A stretch of 64,000 nucleotides of DNA, from the NCBI RefSeq assembly GCF_000820705.1, contig NZ_CCXI01000012.1, positions 58,975-122,974 of the forward strand. The letters run 5' to 3'. The number at the start of each line of letters is the position of its first letter. The first letter of the stretch is position 1. A model generated the notes under the pieces. That model did no database searches. It was not told the DNA's origin and worked only from the letters and a program-made list of their open reading frames with translations. The translations under genes were made by a program, and so were the position numbers. The stretch is from Clostridium polynesiense. GTDB lineage: Bacteria > Bacillota > Clostridia > Clostridiales > Clostridiaceae. Shown here piece by piece: positions 53,011 to 62,312 of the stretch.

Positions 53011-53366
53011 TGTTGTTTTAGCAAAAAAGCAATAGAAAAGTTTTTATCTATAGATGAAAATTGTTTTTATGCTGCAACAATAAAGGAGAAAGTAGTTGCT
53101 TATGCAATTGCCTATATTCAAAGACGGCTTGATACCACAAAGAATATGATTTGTTTATATGAAATAGGCACATTGAAATCTTATAGAAAAATGGGAATTG
53201 CAAAAAAATAATTGATAAAATTATTGAGGATGGAGAATTAAATGAAGTAATGAAGATTTGGATTCCTACAAATAAAAGCAATGAAGCGGCATGTGGATTA
53301 TATAAGAGTATTGGAGCTGAGGAGCCAGAAGTGAAGGACGAAATTATATATAATTACAGATATTGA
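53011..53366 (+). pseudogene. Degenerate GNAT acetyltransferase
   Basis: The frame is open from 53011 without a start codon and reads AIEKFLSIDENCFYAAT, then GTLKSYRKMGIAKK (the acetyl-CoA loop R-x-x-G-I-A), and stops at TAA after the A7 run 53202-53208. With one extra A it continues as IIDKIIEDGELNEVMKI and NEAACGLYKSIGAEEPE to TGA 53364-53366, the normal end of an AAC(3)-I-like GNAT fold. The N-terminus is missing as well, so the gene is broken at two points. It follows the Lnu-like gene. Confidence 0.7.
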
Positions 53367-53510
53367 GTTTAATATTTATATAACTTAATACTCAATTATA
53401 AATTGCTAATAAATAAAGTCCAGCAAATTTTTGCTGGACTTTTAAAATAGTTTCTAATATCAACATTATACAAATACAGGTTTTGAAGAAACAGTATAAG
53501 ATTTAAAATG

Positions 53511-53577
53511 AAGGAGGAAATTCCTCCGGAATTTCTTTAAATATAATTTAAGAAACTCCTATCGGAGTTTCCCCCTT
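53511..53577 (+). repeat. Palindromic intergenic repeat, copy 2
   Basis: A 67-bp element, AAGGAGGAAATTCCTCC at the start and GAAACTCC-TATC-GGAGTTTC near the end, nearly the same as copy 1 (52031-52098). Here the flanks extend the palindrome to AAAATGAAGG...CCTTCATTTT. It may be a MITE-like or RNA-structured element. The two copies bracket the accessory islet. Confidence 0.8.
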
Positions 53578-53694
53578 CATTTTGCATTTTTAATTTTAAA
53601 TTATCTTTTAATAGTTTGAATTTAATCTGTTTTTAATTTATAATTGTGTAGTTATAGAATATATAGTATCTTAGAGATAAAAGGAGGCAGGTTT

Positions 53695-53973
53695 ATGAGA
53701 TTATGGGGCAAAATAATTAAAAATAACAAGATAATTAAAAATGATACTGTGCCTCTTGAGGTTAAGGACAATTATCAGGCGGGACTGAAGGCGGCCATTG
53801 CAGAATTATGCCACAGGTTTGATATAGAAAAACCCTATTGGCTTAATAAAAACTTGAATGAATATAATAGGATTTCAAAAACCGCTTTTAATGAAAATAA
53901 CTTTATAGAGGATATAGATTTCGATAAATTCATCATTGAAGAACTTGAGGATAAAAATATCAATAAGAGGTGA
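53695..53973 (+). CDS. Hypothetical protein upstream of ttcA
   Basis: A 92-residue soluble protein (start MRLWGKIIKNNKI, later NYQAGLKAAIAELCHRFDIEKPYWLNKN, acidic C-terminus). I do not recognise a characterised family. AAGGAGG at 53681-53687 sets ATG 53695; the frame open to 53644 has no such site. Its stop codon lies within the Shine-Dalgarno area of ttcA, so the two genes are translationally coupled. The fixed position suggests a helper role in tRNA thiolation, but this is only inferred. Confidence 0.7.
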   Translation: MRLWGKIIKNNKIIKNDTVPLEVKDNYQAGLKAAIAELCHRFDIEKPYWLNKNLNEYNRISKTAFNENNFIEDIDFDKFIIEELEDKNINKR

Positions 53974-53978
53974 TAATT

Positions 53979-54863
53979 TTGGATAGTATAGCTGGCAAGG
54001 GCTGCGATATTTTAGTGCCTTTCAATGAAAGAAAGCCGCTGGCGGAAATTGAACGCAGCATTGTTAAAACATATAAAAAGAGTATTTGGTCAAAGTTTAT
54101 AAAGGCCATAAAGGAATATAACCTTGTAGAAGAGGGAGATAAGGTAGCTGTTGCTATCTCAGGAGGAAAGGACAGCCTTATAATGGCAAAGCTTTTCCAG
54201 GAGCTTAAGAGGCATGGGCAGGTTAATTTTGAGGTTGAGTATATTGCCATGGATCCCGGATATCATCCAGATATAAAAAAGCTTTTAATTGATAACTGCG
54301 AATATTTAAACATACCGGTTAAAATATATGAATCAGGAATATTCCAAGTGGTAGACAAAATAGCAAAGGATTATCCCTGCTACATGTGCGCCAGAATGAG
54401 AAGAGGTTCTCTATATGCTAAAGCTAAGGAGCTGGGATGCAATAAGCTTGCCTTAGGACATCATTTTAATGATGTTATTGAAACTACTCTTTTAAATATT
54501 CTCTATGCAGGTAACTTTAAAACCATGCTTCCAAAACTTAAAGCTGCAAACTTTGAGGGCATGGAACTTATAAGACCAATGTACTATATAGAAGAGCAGC
54601 ATATACAGAGATTCACTCAAAACAGCGGAATATGGCCGCTGAATTGCGCATGCATGGTGGCTGCAAAAAGAATCGGAAATAAGAGATATGAAATTAAAGC
54701 TATGATAAAACAACTTAAGGAAAATTTTCCGCAGATTGAAAAATCTATATTCAGGGCTGCTCAAAACGTTAATATGGAATCTATATTAGGCTGGATGAAA
54801 GATGGAAAACAATATTCCTACTTAGACTTTTATGATGAAGATGCACCTGAAGGATTAGAATAG
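53979..54863 (+). CDS. TtcA-like tRNA thiolation ATPase
   Basis: A 294-residue PP-loop ATPase of the TtcA/TilS family. The ATP motif VAISGGKDSLIMAK lies near residue 60. The Cys pair YPCYMCARMRRG (~residue 130) and a third Cys region LNCACM (~220) match iron-sulfur TtcA enzymes that make 2-thiocytidine at tRNA position 32. Start TTG 53979 has AAGAGGTG 6 nt ahead; the GTG at 53970 is part of that site. mnmA follows after 25 nt, giving a tRNA-thiolation operon. Confidence 0.85.
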   Translation: MDSIAGKGCDILVPFNERKPLAEIERSIVKTYKKSIWSKFIKAIKEYNLVEEGDKVAVAISGGKDSLIMAKLFQELKRHGQVNFEVEYIAMDPGYHPDIKKLLIDNCEYLNIPVKIYESGIFQVVDKIAKDYPCYMCARMRRGSLYAKAKELGCNKLALGHHFNDVIETTLLNILYAGNFKTMLPKLKAANFEGMELIRPMYYIEEQHIQRFTQNSGIWPLNCACMVAAKRIGNKRYEIKAMIKQLKENFPQIEKSIFRAAQNVNMESILGWMKDGKQYSYLDFYDEDAPEGLE

Positions 54864-54879
54864 GAATAGTAGAGGGTGA

Positions 54880-56027
<1,148 letters not shown>

Positions 56028-56173
56028 ATTATAAGTTGTTTTACAAAGCAACTAAATTATATGTTACAATTATAAAGTAGAATAAAGATATGATATAACC
56101 TTAACAGCTGTATATATAAATTACAGCTGATTACTATATTTACTTTTATATAAATATTTTTAGGAGGTTAATT

Positions 56174-56554
56174 ATGAATAAGCAGATAATAAAAACAGAA
56201 AGGGCTCCAAAAGCTATAGGACCATATTCACAGGGAATTAAAATGGGAAATGTAATTTATACTTCAGGTCAGCTTCCAATGGATGCTGAAACCGGAGAGA
56301 TAGAAACAGAAATAAAAAGAGCTACAGAAAAGTGTCTTGAAAATGTTAAAGCTATATTGGAGGAAGCTGGTTCTTCCTTAGAAAAGGTGGTTAAAACTTT
56401 AGTTTTTCTAAAGGATATGAATGATTTTGCCGACATGAATGAGGTATACAGCGTCTATTTCAATGAAAATCCTCCAGCTAGAAGCTGTATTCAGGTAGCA
56501 AAACTTCCTAAAGATGCATTAGTGGAAATAGAAGTTATAGCTTTATGTGATTAA
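56174..56554 (+). CDS. ridA: RidA family 2-iminobutanoate/2-iminopropanoate deaminase
   Basis: A 126-residue trimeric enzyme hydrolysing reactive imines from PLP-dependent dehydratases. Family motifs are [23 protein letters not shown] at the start and [22 protein letters not shown] at the end, including the catalytic-site Arg in PARS. The length is normal. AGGAGG lies 7 nt before ATG 56174. It stands between mnmA and glnS as a probable single gene. Confidence 0.93.
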   Translation: MNKQIIKTERAPKAIGPYSQGIKMGNVIYTSGQLPMDAETGEIETEIKRATEKCLENVKAILEEAGSSLEKVVKTLVFLKDMNDFADMNEVYSVYFNENPPARSCIQVAKLPKDALVEIEVIALCD

Positions 56555-56655
56555 AAACTATCTTTGAAGGTAATGGAAAATACGCAAAAATTATGTTATA
56601 TTAATAAAATGTTCAATATTATAGACATAAAATGCAATTACAGAAAGGAGAAAAA

Positions 56656-58311
56656 ATGGAAAATAAACCTACTTCATCAAACTTTATCAGAAATATAGTG
56701 ATTGAAGATTTAGAATCAGGAAAGCATAGTGATATAATAACTCGTTTTCCACCTGAGCCTAATGGTTATCTGCATATAGGTCACGCGAAGTCCATAGTTC
56801 TGAATTTTGAACTTGCAGATGAATTTAATGGTAAAACAAATTTAAGATTTGATGATACAAATCCTATAAAAGAAGATACAGAATATGTGGAATCTATAAA
56901 GGAAGATGTTCATTGGCTTGGATTCCAGTGGGATAAACTATTATTTGCTTCTGATTATTTTGAAGAAATGTACAATAGAGCAGTACTTTTAATAAAAAAA
57001 GGTAAGGCTTATGTATGCGACTTGACACCTGAAGAGATAAGAAACTACAGAGGAACATTAACTGAGCCTGGGAAAGAAAGTCCATACAGAAGCAGATCTG
57101 TAGAAGAGAATATGGACTTGTTTCAAAGGATGAGAAAAGGTGAATTTAAAGACGGAGAAAAGGTGTTAAGAGCAAAGATAGATATGAATTCTCCTAACAT
57201 AAATATGAGAGACCCCATAATCTACAGAATTGCTCATGCCGAACATCACAATACCGGAGACAAATGGTGCATATATCCTATGTATGATTTTGCTCACCCT
57301 ATTGAAGATGCCATTGAAGGAGTAACTCATTCTATCTGCACCTTAGAATTTGAAGATCACAGACCTCTTTATGATTGGGTGGTAGAAGAGTGTGAAATGG
57401 AATCTAAACCTCAGCAGATAGAATTTGCAAGATTAAATCTTACAAATACAGTAATGAGTAAAAGAAAATTAAAGCTTCTTGTAGATGAAAAGATAGTGGA
57501 TGGCTGGGATGATCCTAGAATGCCTACTATTGCAGGATTAAGAAGAAGAGGATATACCCCTGAATCCATTAGGAATTTCTGCAGAGAAATAGGGGTGGCA
57601 AAGGCAAGCAGCGTTGTTGATTCACAGATGCTGGAGCATTTTATAAGAGAGGATTTAAATAAAAAGGCACCAAGGAGCATGGCTGTTATGAGACCTATCA
57701 AGGTGGTTATAACAAACTATCCTGAAGGTCAGGTAGAATGGCTGGAGTCTGAAGTTAATCCTGATAATCCTGAAGCCGGTACAAAAATGATACCTTTTTC
57801 CAGAGAAATATATATTGAAGAGGAAGATTTTATGGAAAATCCTCCGAAAAAATACTTTAGATTATTTCCCGGGAATGAAGTAAGACTTCGTCACGCTTAT
57901 TTCATTAAATGTACTGATTTTATAAAGGATGAAAATGGCAGAGTGGTTGAAATTCACTGCACTTATGATCCTGAAACCAAGAGCGGAACAGGATTCACCG
58001 GCAGAAAGGTCAAGGGAACATTACACTGGGTTTCTGCATCCCATGCTGTGCCTGCAGAATTTAGATTGTTTGAACCTATACTATTGGAAAATGAGGAAGA
58101 TAACAAAGACTTCCTGGAATGTATAAACTCTGATTCCTTGGAGGTATTACAGGGATTTGTAGAGCCTGATATGAAGGATGTTAAGCCTCAGGATAAATTC
58201 CAATTTGTTAGACACGGCTATTTCAATGTAGACTATAAATATACTACAAAGGAGAAACCTGTTTTTAACAGGATAGTATCTTTAAAAAGTTCTTTTGCAG
58301 TTAAAAAATAA
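56656..58311 (+). CDS. glnS: Glutaminyl-tRNA synthetase
   Basis: A 551-residue class I synthetase. The HIGH motif is in [15 protein letters not shown] and the KMSKS-like motif is [10 protein letters not shown] (~residue 270). TRFPPEPNG and [34 protein letters not shown] are split here into known GlnRS parts; the latter region discriminates GlnRS from GluRS. The C-terminal anticodon-binding barrels are present. Most Firmicutes use GluRS plus GatCAB, so a dedicated GlnRS is notable, though known in clostridia. ATG 56656 has AAAGGAG 6 nt ahead. No T-box leader was found. Confidence 0.92.
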   Translation: MENKPTSSNFIRNIVIEDLESGKHSDIITRFPPEPNGYLHIGHAKSIVLNFELADEFNGKTNLRFDDTNPIKEDTEYVESIKEDVHWLGFQWDKLLFASDYFEEMYNRAVLLIKKGKAYVCDLTPEEIRNYRGTLTEPGKESPYRSRSVEENMDLFQRMRKGEFKDGEKVLRAKIDMNSPNINMRDPIIYRIAHAEHHNTGDKWCIYPMYDFAHPIEDAIEGVTHSICTLEFEDHRPLYDWVVEECEMESKPQQIEFARLNLTNTVMSKRKLKLLVDEKIVDGWDDPRMPTIAGLRRRGYTPESIRNFCREIGVAKASSVVDSQMLEHFIREDLNKKAPRSMAVMRPIKVVITNYPEGQVEWLESEVNPDNPEAGTKMIPFSREIYIEEEDFMENPPKKYFRLFPGNEVRLRHAYFIKCTDFIKDENGRVVEIHCTYDPETKSGTGFTGRKVKGTLHWVSASHAVPAEFRLFEPILLENEEDNKDFLECINSDSLEVLQGFVEPDMKDVKPQDKFQFVRHGYFNVDYKYTTKEKPVFNRIVSLKSSFAVKK

Positions 58312-58327
58312 CTTATTTAATGTAAAT

Positions 58328-58366
58328 AAAAGCATTGCCTAAAATTAAAAAAGGCAATGCTTTTTA
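58328..58366. terminator. Bidirectional terminator after glnS
   Basis: AAAAGCATTGCC at 58328-58339 pairs with GGCAATGCTTTT at 58353-58364, with T runs on both strands. It is shared with the convergent symporter gene. Confidence 0.8.
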
Positions 58367-58368
58367 TA

Positions 58369-59679
58369 TTACATATTTAATTCTAATGGGTCGTCTGCAT
58401 CATTATTAAAGGAATCTCTGTTAAATTCATTTTCTGAAGCTGCAACCAAAAGGGCAGACACTGAGGCTCCGGTTATATTAGTTGCAGTCCTTGCCATGTC
58501 TATAATCACATCCACCCCTAATACCATACCTACTACCTGAAGAGGAAGTCCCATAGCCGCTAAGACTACCGTAGCCATTATTGAAGCGGTTCCCGGTACT
58601 CCTGCAGTTCCGAAGGAAGCAACGGTAGTGATAAGTATAAGCTGAACATATTGAATTGGCTGCATTGGGATATTAAATATTCTTGCTGCAAATATTGCAA
58701 CCATAACAGGATATATGCCTCCACAGGCATTCAGTCCCATGGTTGCACCCATAGGGGCTACAAAATTAGCGATTTTATCAGAAATTCTTACTCTATCCGT
58801 TAGGCTTTTAATAGTAACAGGCAGAGTTCCGTAAGAACTTCTGGTTGAAAAAGCAACTAACTGAGCAGGATAGATTTTTTTAAAAAATTTAATTGGATTT
58901 ACTTTTGCTACAAAGGCTAAAAGGGGTGAATAAACCACTACAAACAGCAGGATACAGGCTACATACATTGCTAATATCAATTTACCTAAAGGAAGAAGGG
59001 TAGCAAGTCCATATTTTGATGTCACAGTAGACATTAATCCAAAGACTCCGTAAGGAGTGAGCTTTAACACCATTTTAGTTACTCTGAACATAATCTGGGA
59101 AAAACCTTTAAAGAAGTTTTTTACAGGAGCTATGAGCTCTGAATGTTTGTCGCTTTCAATAGAAGCAGCAACTCCAACCATCAGTGCAAAGATTATAACA
59201 GGGATAACCTTCCCTTCAGCAGCTTCAGCTACAGTATTTGAAGGAACCATATCTAAAAGAACCTTAGTAAAGGAGGGGATTTCCCTTGCCTTAAAGCTTG
59301 CATCAGGAACAAAGGTTACTCCTGCTCCGGGATCTAATATTAAAGCAACTGCCAGTCCTACTATACATGCTAGAAAGGTAGTAAACACAAGCCAAAACAG
59401 TGTTTTAACACCTATCTTTTTCAGCTGATTAGTATCTTCTAATGATGTTATGCTGGTTATAATAGAAGATATAACTAAAGGAATAACCAGCATTTTAATA
59501 AGATTAATATAAGCTTTGCCCAAAGGTTCCAAGTACATAGCTTCTTCTTTAAAATACATTCCTATTAAAACTCCCAAGGCCATACCTAAAAATACTCTTA
59601 TACTAAAGGAAACTTTTTTTCTTCTCAAAAAAACTAAAAGCATTAAGATTAATGCTGACAAAATTAAACCTACGTACAT
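58369..59679 (-). CDS. Dicarboxylate/amino acid:cation symporter (DAACS)
   Basis: A 436-residue secondary transporter of the glutamate/aspartate (GltP/GltT) family, using Na+ or H+ to import acidic amino acids, dicarboxylates or cystine. Eight helices and two hairpin loops are expected. FSTRSSYGTLPVTIKSL is the serine-rich hairpin 1, GATMGLNACGGIYPVM follows, and VGMVLGVDVIIDMARTATNITG holds the conserved Asp-Arg-Thr substrate site. AGGAGG lies 8 nt before ATG 59679. With aspartase in the window, aspartate is an attractive but unproven substrate. Confidence 0.88.
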   Translation of the reverse strand: MYVGLILSALILMLLVFLRRKKVSFSIRVFLGMALGVLIGMYFKEEAMYLEPLGKAYINLIKMLVIPLVISSIITSITSLEDTNQLKKIGVKTLFWLVFTTFLACIVGLAVALILDPGAGVTFVPDASFKAREIPSFTKVLLDMVPSNTVAEAAEGKVIPVIIFALMVGVAASIESDKHSELIAPVKNFFKGFSQIMFRVTKMVLKLTPYGVFGLMSTVTSKYGLATLLPLGKLILAMYVACILLFVVVYSPLLAFVAKVNPIKFFKKIYPAQLVAFSTRSSYGTLPVTIKSLTDRVRISDKIANFVAPMGATMGLNACGGIYPVMVAIFAARIFNIPMQPIQYVQLILITTVASFGTAGVPGTASIMATVVLAAMGLPLQVVGMVLGVDVIIDMARTATNITGASVSALLVAASENEFNRDSFNNDADDPLELNM

Positions 59680-59909
59680 TATTATATTCCTCCTATGTTT
59701 AATGGATACATATTTATTTAGTGAAGATAATTATTAAAGTTCAATATATGCTTTGAAGCATGGATTTAAATTGTTAAAACAAACCAATTTAATAAAAATT
59801 ATAATTCATTACTAAATTTTAGTCAATAACATTTAGTAAGTAATTTACATAATATTATTTTTATTACAAGTAAATGTTAAAAATAAATACAAAACTTTTA
59901 AAAAATCTA

Positions 59910-59938
59910 TTGTAATTCATTGATGTAGGTGATAAAAT
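59910..59938 (+). promoter_or_regulatory. Promoter of the uracil permease gene
   Basis: TTGTAA at 59910-59915, a 17-nt spacer and TAAAAT at 59933-59938. Transcription would begin just before the first PyrR site. Confidence 0.55.
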
Positions 59939-59959
59939 ACTTAAGAAAGATAAGTTAGT

Positions 59960-60050
59960 CTTTAAATCAGTCCGGAGAGGCTGGCAAGAAAAAAGTTTTA
60001 TTAGCGTGATTTTTATAACTTCTTGTCAGTAGACAGGAAGTTTTTTATTT
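59960..60050 (+). promoter_or_regulatory. PyrR-dependent transcription attenuator (site 1)
   Basis: The loop CGGAGAG at 59973-59979 fits the PyrR binding-loop consensus CNGNGAG. It sits on CAG/CTG and CTT/AAG stems separated by an internal bulge. An intrinsic terminator follows (11-bp stem 60017-60027/60032-60042, T6 tail). CAAGAA at 59985-59990 can instead pair with TTCTTG in the terminator's left arm (60020-60025), forming an antiterminator that the bound PyrR would prevent. Confidence 0.8.
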
Positions 60051-60064
60051 TTGACTAACCGATA

Positions 60065-60138
60065 CCTTTTAAATTAGCACAGAGAGGCTAATAAGGGAGA
60101 AAGTGAGCTTTCTCCTCATAATGAAAAATTAGAGGAGG
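60065..60138 (+). promoter_or_regulatory. Second PyrR site, probably acting on translation
   Basis: A PyrR loop CAGAGAG (60080-60086) sits on the upper stem TTAGC/GCTAA (60074-60078/60087-60091) and lower stem CCTT/AAGG (60065-60068/60093-60096). No T run follows. Instead the hairpin GGAGAAAG/CTTTCTCC (60096-60103/60108-60115) overlaps the lower stem, and CTCCTC (60112-60117) can alternatively pair with GAGGAG (60132-60137), the Shine-Dalgarno of the permease gene. PyrR binding would thus free the anti-Shine-Dalgarno. Confidence 0.65.
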
Positions 60139-60146
60139 TTTTTTTT

Positions 60147-61427
60147 ATGCAGCAAAATATAGCGGTTAACACTCAAGAAAAACAAGGAAATTTAATCTTA
60201 TCAAAAGTTAAAAGATATGTACTTGCACTTCAACATCTTGTGGCAATGTTCGGGGCTACGGTTTTAGTACCTATGATAACAGGATTGAACCCTTCTGTAG
60301 CACTTTTTACAGCAGGCATAGGTACACTGATATTTCACCTTTGTACTAAAGGAAAGGTTCCAGCTTTTCTAGGCTCATCCTTTGCTTTCATTCCAGGAAT
60401 TTTAGCGGTAAAAGAAGCATATAACGGTGATTTAACCTATGCTCAGGGCGGTATGCTAATAGCAGGATTAGCTTATGTAATCTTCTCCTTCCTGATTAAA
60501 AAAATAGGAATGGAAAGAATAAAAAATGTTTTGCCAGACCATGTAGTTGGTCCAATGATTATAGTAATAGGTTTAAACTTACTGCCTACTGCCTTGGATA
60601 TGGCTTCAAATAACTTTCTAATAGCAGCGATAACCCTTGGTATAGCATTAACTATAACCTTCACTGCAAAAGGATTTTTAAAGCAGGTTGCTATTTTGAT
60701 AGCAGTAACTATAGGATACATAATATCCTTCAATATGGGGTTAGTAGATACTGCAGTAATCAAAGAAGCTCCACTTTTTGCAATACCAGCCTTCACATTG
60801 CCAAAGTTTGATGCGGCAGCAATAATGATAATAGTACCAGCAATACTAGCAGTATTTATGGAGCATATAGGAGACATAACCACCAACGGTAAGGTATGCG
60901 GACAAAACTTTGTTGAAGATCCGGGTTTAAACAGAACCTTGTTAGGAGACGGTCTTGCTACAGCAGTTGCTTCCTTAATAGGGGGACCTGCAAATACCAC
61001 ATACGGTGAAAATACAGGTGTTCTTGCAATAACTAAAAATTATGATCCATCTATACTTAGAATAACAGCAATATTTGCAATAATACTGGGCTTTGTAGCA
61101 AAATTCGGAGGTGTTCTCAGAACTATACCTACACCTGTAATGGGAGGCATAAGCGTTATGCTTTTCAGTATGATAGCCTTAGTAGGAGCTAGAACCATAA
61201 AGGAAAATAAGGTTAAATTCAACCTAAGCAATACTGTAATAATGGCAGCGATAATCATAGTAGGTATTGGCGGACCTTATATAGAGAAGGCAACAGGTTT
61301 AACTGTAGGAATCCCAATAACTGAAACAGTAACAATCAGCGGATTAAGCTTTGCAGCTATAGTTGGTATAACTTTAAATTTAGTAATAAGCTTTATTTCA
61401 AAGATGAGCAAAAAAAGCAGTAAATAG
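60147..61427 (+). CDS. pyrP: Uracil permease (NCS2 family)
   Basis: A 426-residue nucleobase transporter with about 14 helices. Family motifs: FGATVLVPMITGLNPSVALF near residue 36, FLGSSFAFIPG (~77), the substrate-site Glu in VFMEHIGDITTNG (~240), and NTTYGENTGVLAITK (~290). The uracil assignment comes from similarity to UraA/PyrP and from two PyrR sites in its leader, which tie expression to UMP. AGGAGG lies 8 nt before ATG 60147. It is monocistronic, with a strong terminator after it. Confidence 0.93.
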   Translation: MQQNIAVNTQEKQGNLILSKVKRYVLALQHLVAMFGATVLVPMITGLNPSVALFTAGIGTLIFHLCTKGKVPAFLGSSFAFIPGILAVKEAYNGDLTYAQGGMLIAGLAYVIFSFLIKKIGMERIKNVLPDHVVGPMIIVIGLNLLPTALDMASNNFLIAAITLGIALTITFTAKGFLKQVAILIAVTIGYIISFNMGLVDTAVIKEAPLFAIPAFTLPKFDAAAIMIIVPAILAVFMEHIGDITTNGKVCGQNFVEDPGLNRTLLGDGLATAVASLIGGPANTTYGENTGVLAITKNYDPSILRITAIFAIILGFVAKFGGVLRTIPTPVMGGISVMLFSMIALVGARTIKENKVKFNLSNTVIMAAIIIVGIGGPYIEKATGLTVGIPITETVTISGLSFAAIVGITLNLVISFISKMSKKSSK

Positions 61428-61455
61428 CTTTAGATAAGTCCAAATTGATATAGAA

Positions 61456-61494
61456 ATGCACCTCCAAATGGTGATGTTTGGGGGTGTATTTTTT
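61456..61494 (+). terminator. Intrinsic terminator after pyrP
   Basis: A 13-bp stem (61456-61468/61477-61489, two G-T pairs) is followed by T6. Confidence 0.85.
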
Positions 61495-61506
61495 CGTTAA
61501 TAAATC

Positions 61507-61535
61507 TTGCATTATTTAATTTTAAAATATATAAT
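61507..61535 (+). promoter_or_regulatory. Promoter of queT
   Basis: TTGCAT at 61507-61512, a 17-nt spacer and TATAAT at 61530-61535. Transcription would start near 61542, just before the riboswitch. Confidence 0.7.
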
Positions 61536-61554
61536 TAAAGTAACTGAATATCCT

Positions 61555-61595
61555 AGACAGTTCGGAAGCCTCCTGTCTTAAAATAAAACTACGGC
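61555..61595 (+). promoter_or_regulatory. preQ1-I riboswitch
   Basis: Stem AGACAG/CTGTCT (61555-61560/61573-61578) encloses the 12-nt loop TTCGGAAGCCTC. An A-rich tail TAAAATAAAACTACGG follows; its GGC can pair with GCC of the loop as an H-type pseudoknot. The layout (5-6 bp stem, loop beginning UUC, tail ACUA-GG) mirrors the B. subtilis queC preQ1-I aptamer. The downstream gene is a queuosine-precursor transporter. A terminator at 61643 follows. Confidence 0.75.
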
Positions 61596-61642
61596 ATGTT
61601 TATCTAAACACATGGATAAGTTTTTTTACTTTGTTTACGATG

Positions 61643-61672
61643 GCTGTCTTTAAAAAGACAGCTTTTTATTTC
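61643..61672 (+). terminator. Riboswitch-controlled terminator
   Basis: GCTGTCTTT at 61643-61651 pairs with AAAGACAGC at 61654-61662, and T5 follows. Its CTGTCT/AGACAG arms repeat the riboswitch stem, so the aptamer strands could swap partners with it. Confidence 0.75.
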
Positions 61673-61689
61673 TCTGTGTTTTTGGCCGT

Positions 61690-61717
61690 AAAGAGGTATG
61701 ATTCATACCTCTTTATT
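61690..61717 (+). terminator. Second hairpin/terminator in the queT leader
   Basis: AAAGAGGTATG at 61690-61700 pairs perfectly with CATACCTCTTT at 61704-61714, and ATTTT follows. A second stop signal in the same leader tightens control or marks a second regulatory layer. Confidence 0.7.
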
Positions 61718-61757
61718 TTATGCAATTAAACTTAAGAATAAAAAAGGAAGTGATATT

Positions 61758-62246
61758 ATGAAGAATAAAAATGTAGATTTTATAGTAAAAACCGCCGTTG
61801 TGGCTGCACTATATGCAATTCTTACCTACGCTTTCGGATTTATGTCTTATGGATTAGTTCAGTTTAGAGTTTCAGAAATATTAACCCTGCTTGCATTTAT
61901 AAGCCCTGCATATATACCTGGCTTAGTTTTAGGCTGTATACTTGCAAATATTATAAGTACGGTGGGATGGATTGATATGATAGTTGGAACTGCTGCTACC
62001 TTCATTGCTGTTTTCTTGATAAGCAGAACCAAGAATTTACTTTTAGCTTCTATATGGCCTGCATTGATTAATGGCTTGTTTATAGGAGCAATGCTTAACT
62101 ACGTTGCCAACATACCTTTTATGTATGCTGCTATTTGGGTAGCCTTTGGTGAATTTGCAGTGGTTACATTAGTGGGGTACCCTGTATTTAAATATTTAAT
62201 CAATAGGGGAAGTCCGGTGCTGGAAGTTATAAAATTTAAAAAATAG
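61758..62246 (+). CDS. queT: QueT family queuosine-precursor transporter
   Basis: A 162-residue membrane protein with five to six helices, the substrate-binding S component of an ECF transporter for preQ1 or related bases. Family features are TAVVAALYAILTYAFGFMSYGLVQFRVSEIL at the N-terminus (read as two helices) and NIISTVGWIDMIVGTAATF in the middle. ATG 61758 has AAGGAAG 7 nt ahead; the longer frame from 61698 would begin inside a terminator. The preQ1-I riboswitch upstream supports the substrate. The energising EcfAAT module must come from elsewhere. Confidence 0.9.
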   Translation: MKNKNVDFIVKTAVVAALYAILTYAFGFMSYGLVQFRVSEILTLLAFISPAYIPGLVLGCILANIISTVGWIDMIVGTAATFIAVFLISRTKNLLLASIWPALINGLFIGAMLNYVANIPFMYAAIWVAFGEFAVVTLVGYPVFKYLINRGSPVLEVIKFKK

Positions 62247-62251
62247 ATTAT

Positions 62252-62284
62252 AAGCCTGTAGATTATTTATACAGGCTTTTTTAA
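62252..62284. terminator. Terminator after queT
   Basis: AAGCCTGTA at 62252-62260 pairs with TACAGGCTT at 62270-62278, with a T6 tail. It lies between convergent genes. Confidence 0.8.
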
Positions 62285-62312
62285 AAATTCAGCTGCACAA
62301 GATGAAGAGTAA

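Noticed and set aside
56555..56655. T-box leader before glnS
   Set aside because: No TGGNACCGCG-like T-box sequence, specifier stem or terminator in the short gap.
59680..59909. Coding or regulatory content between the DAACS gene and the pyrP promoter
   Set aside because: AT-rich DNA without ribosome-binding site, hairpin or ORF of note; I see nothing specific.
61698..61757. Upstream start or leader peptide for queT at ATG 61698
   Set aside because: The ATG lies inside the arm of an 11-bp terminator and has no independent ribosome-binding site.
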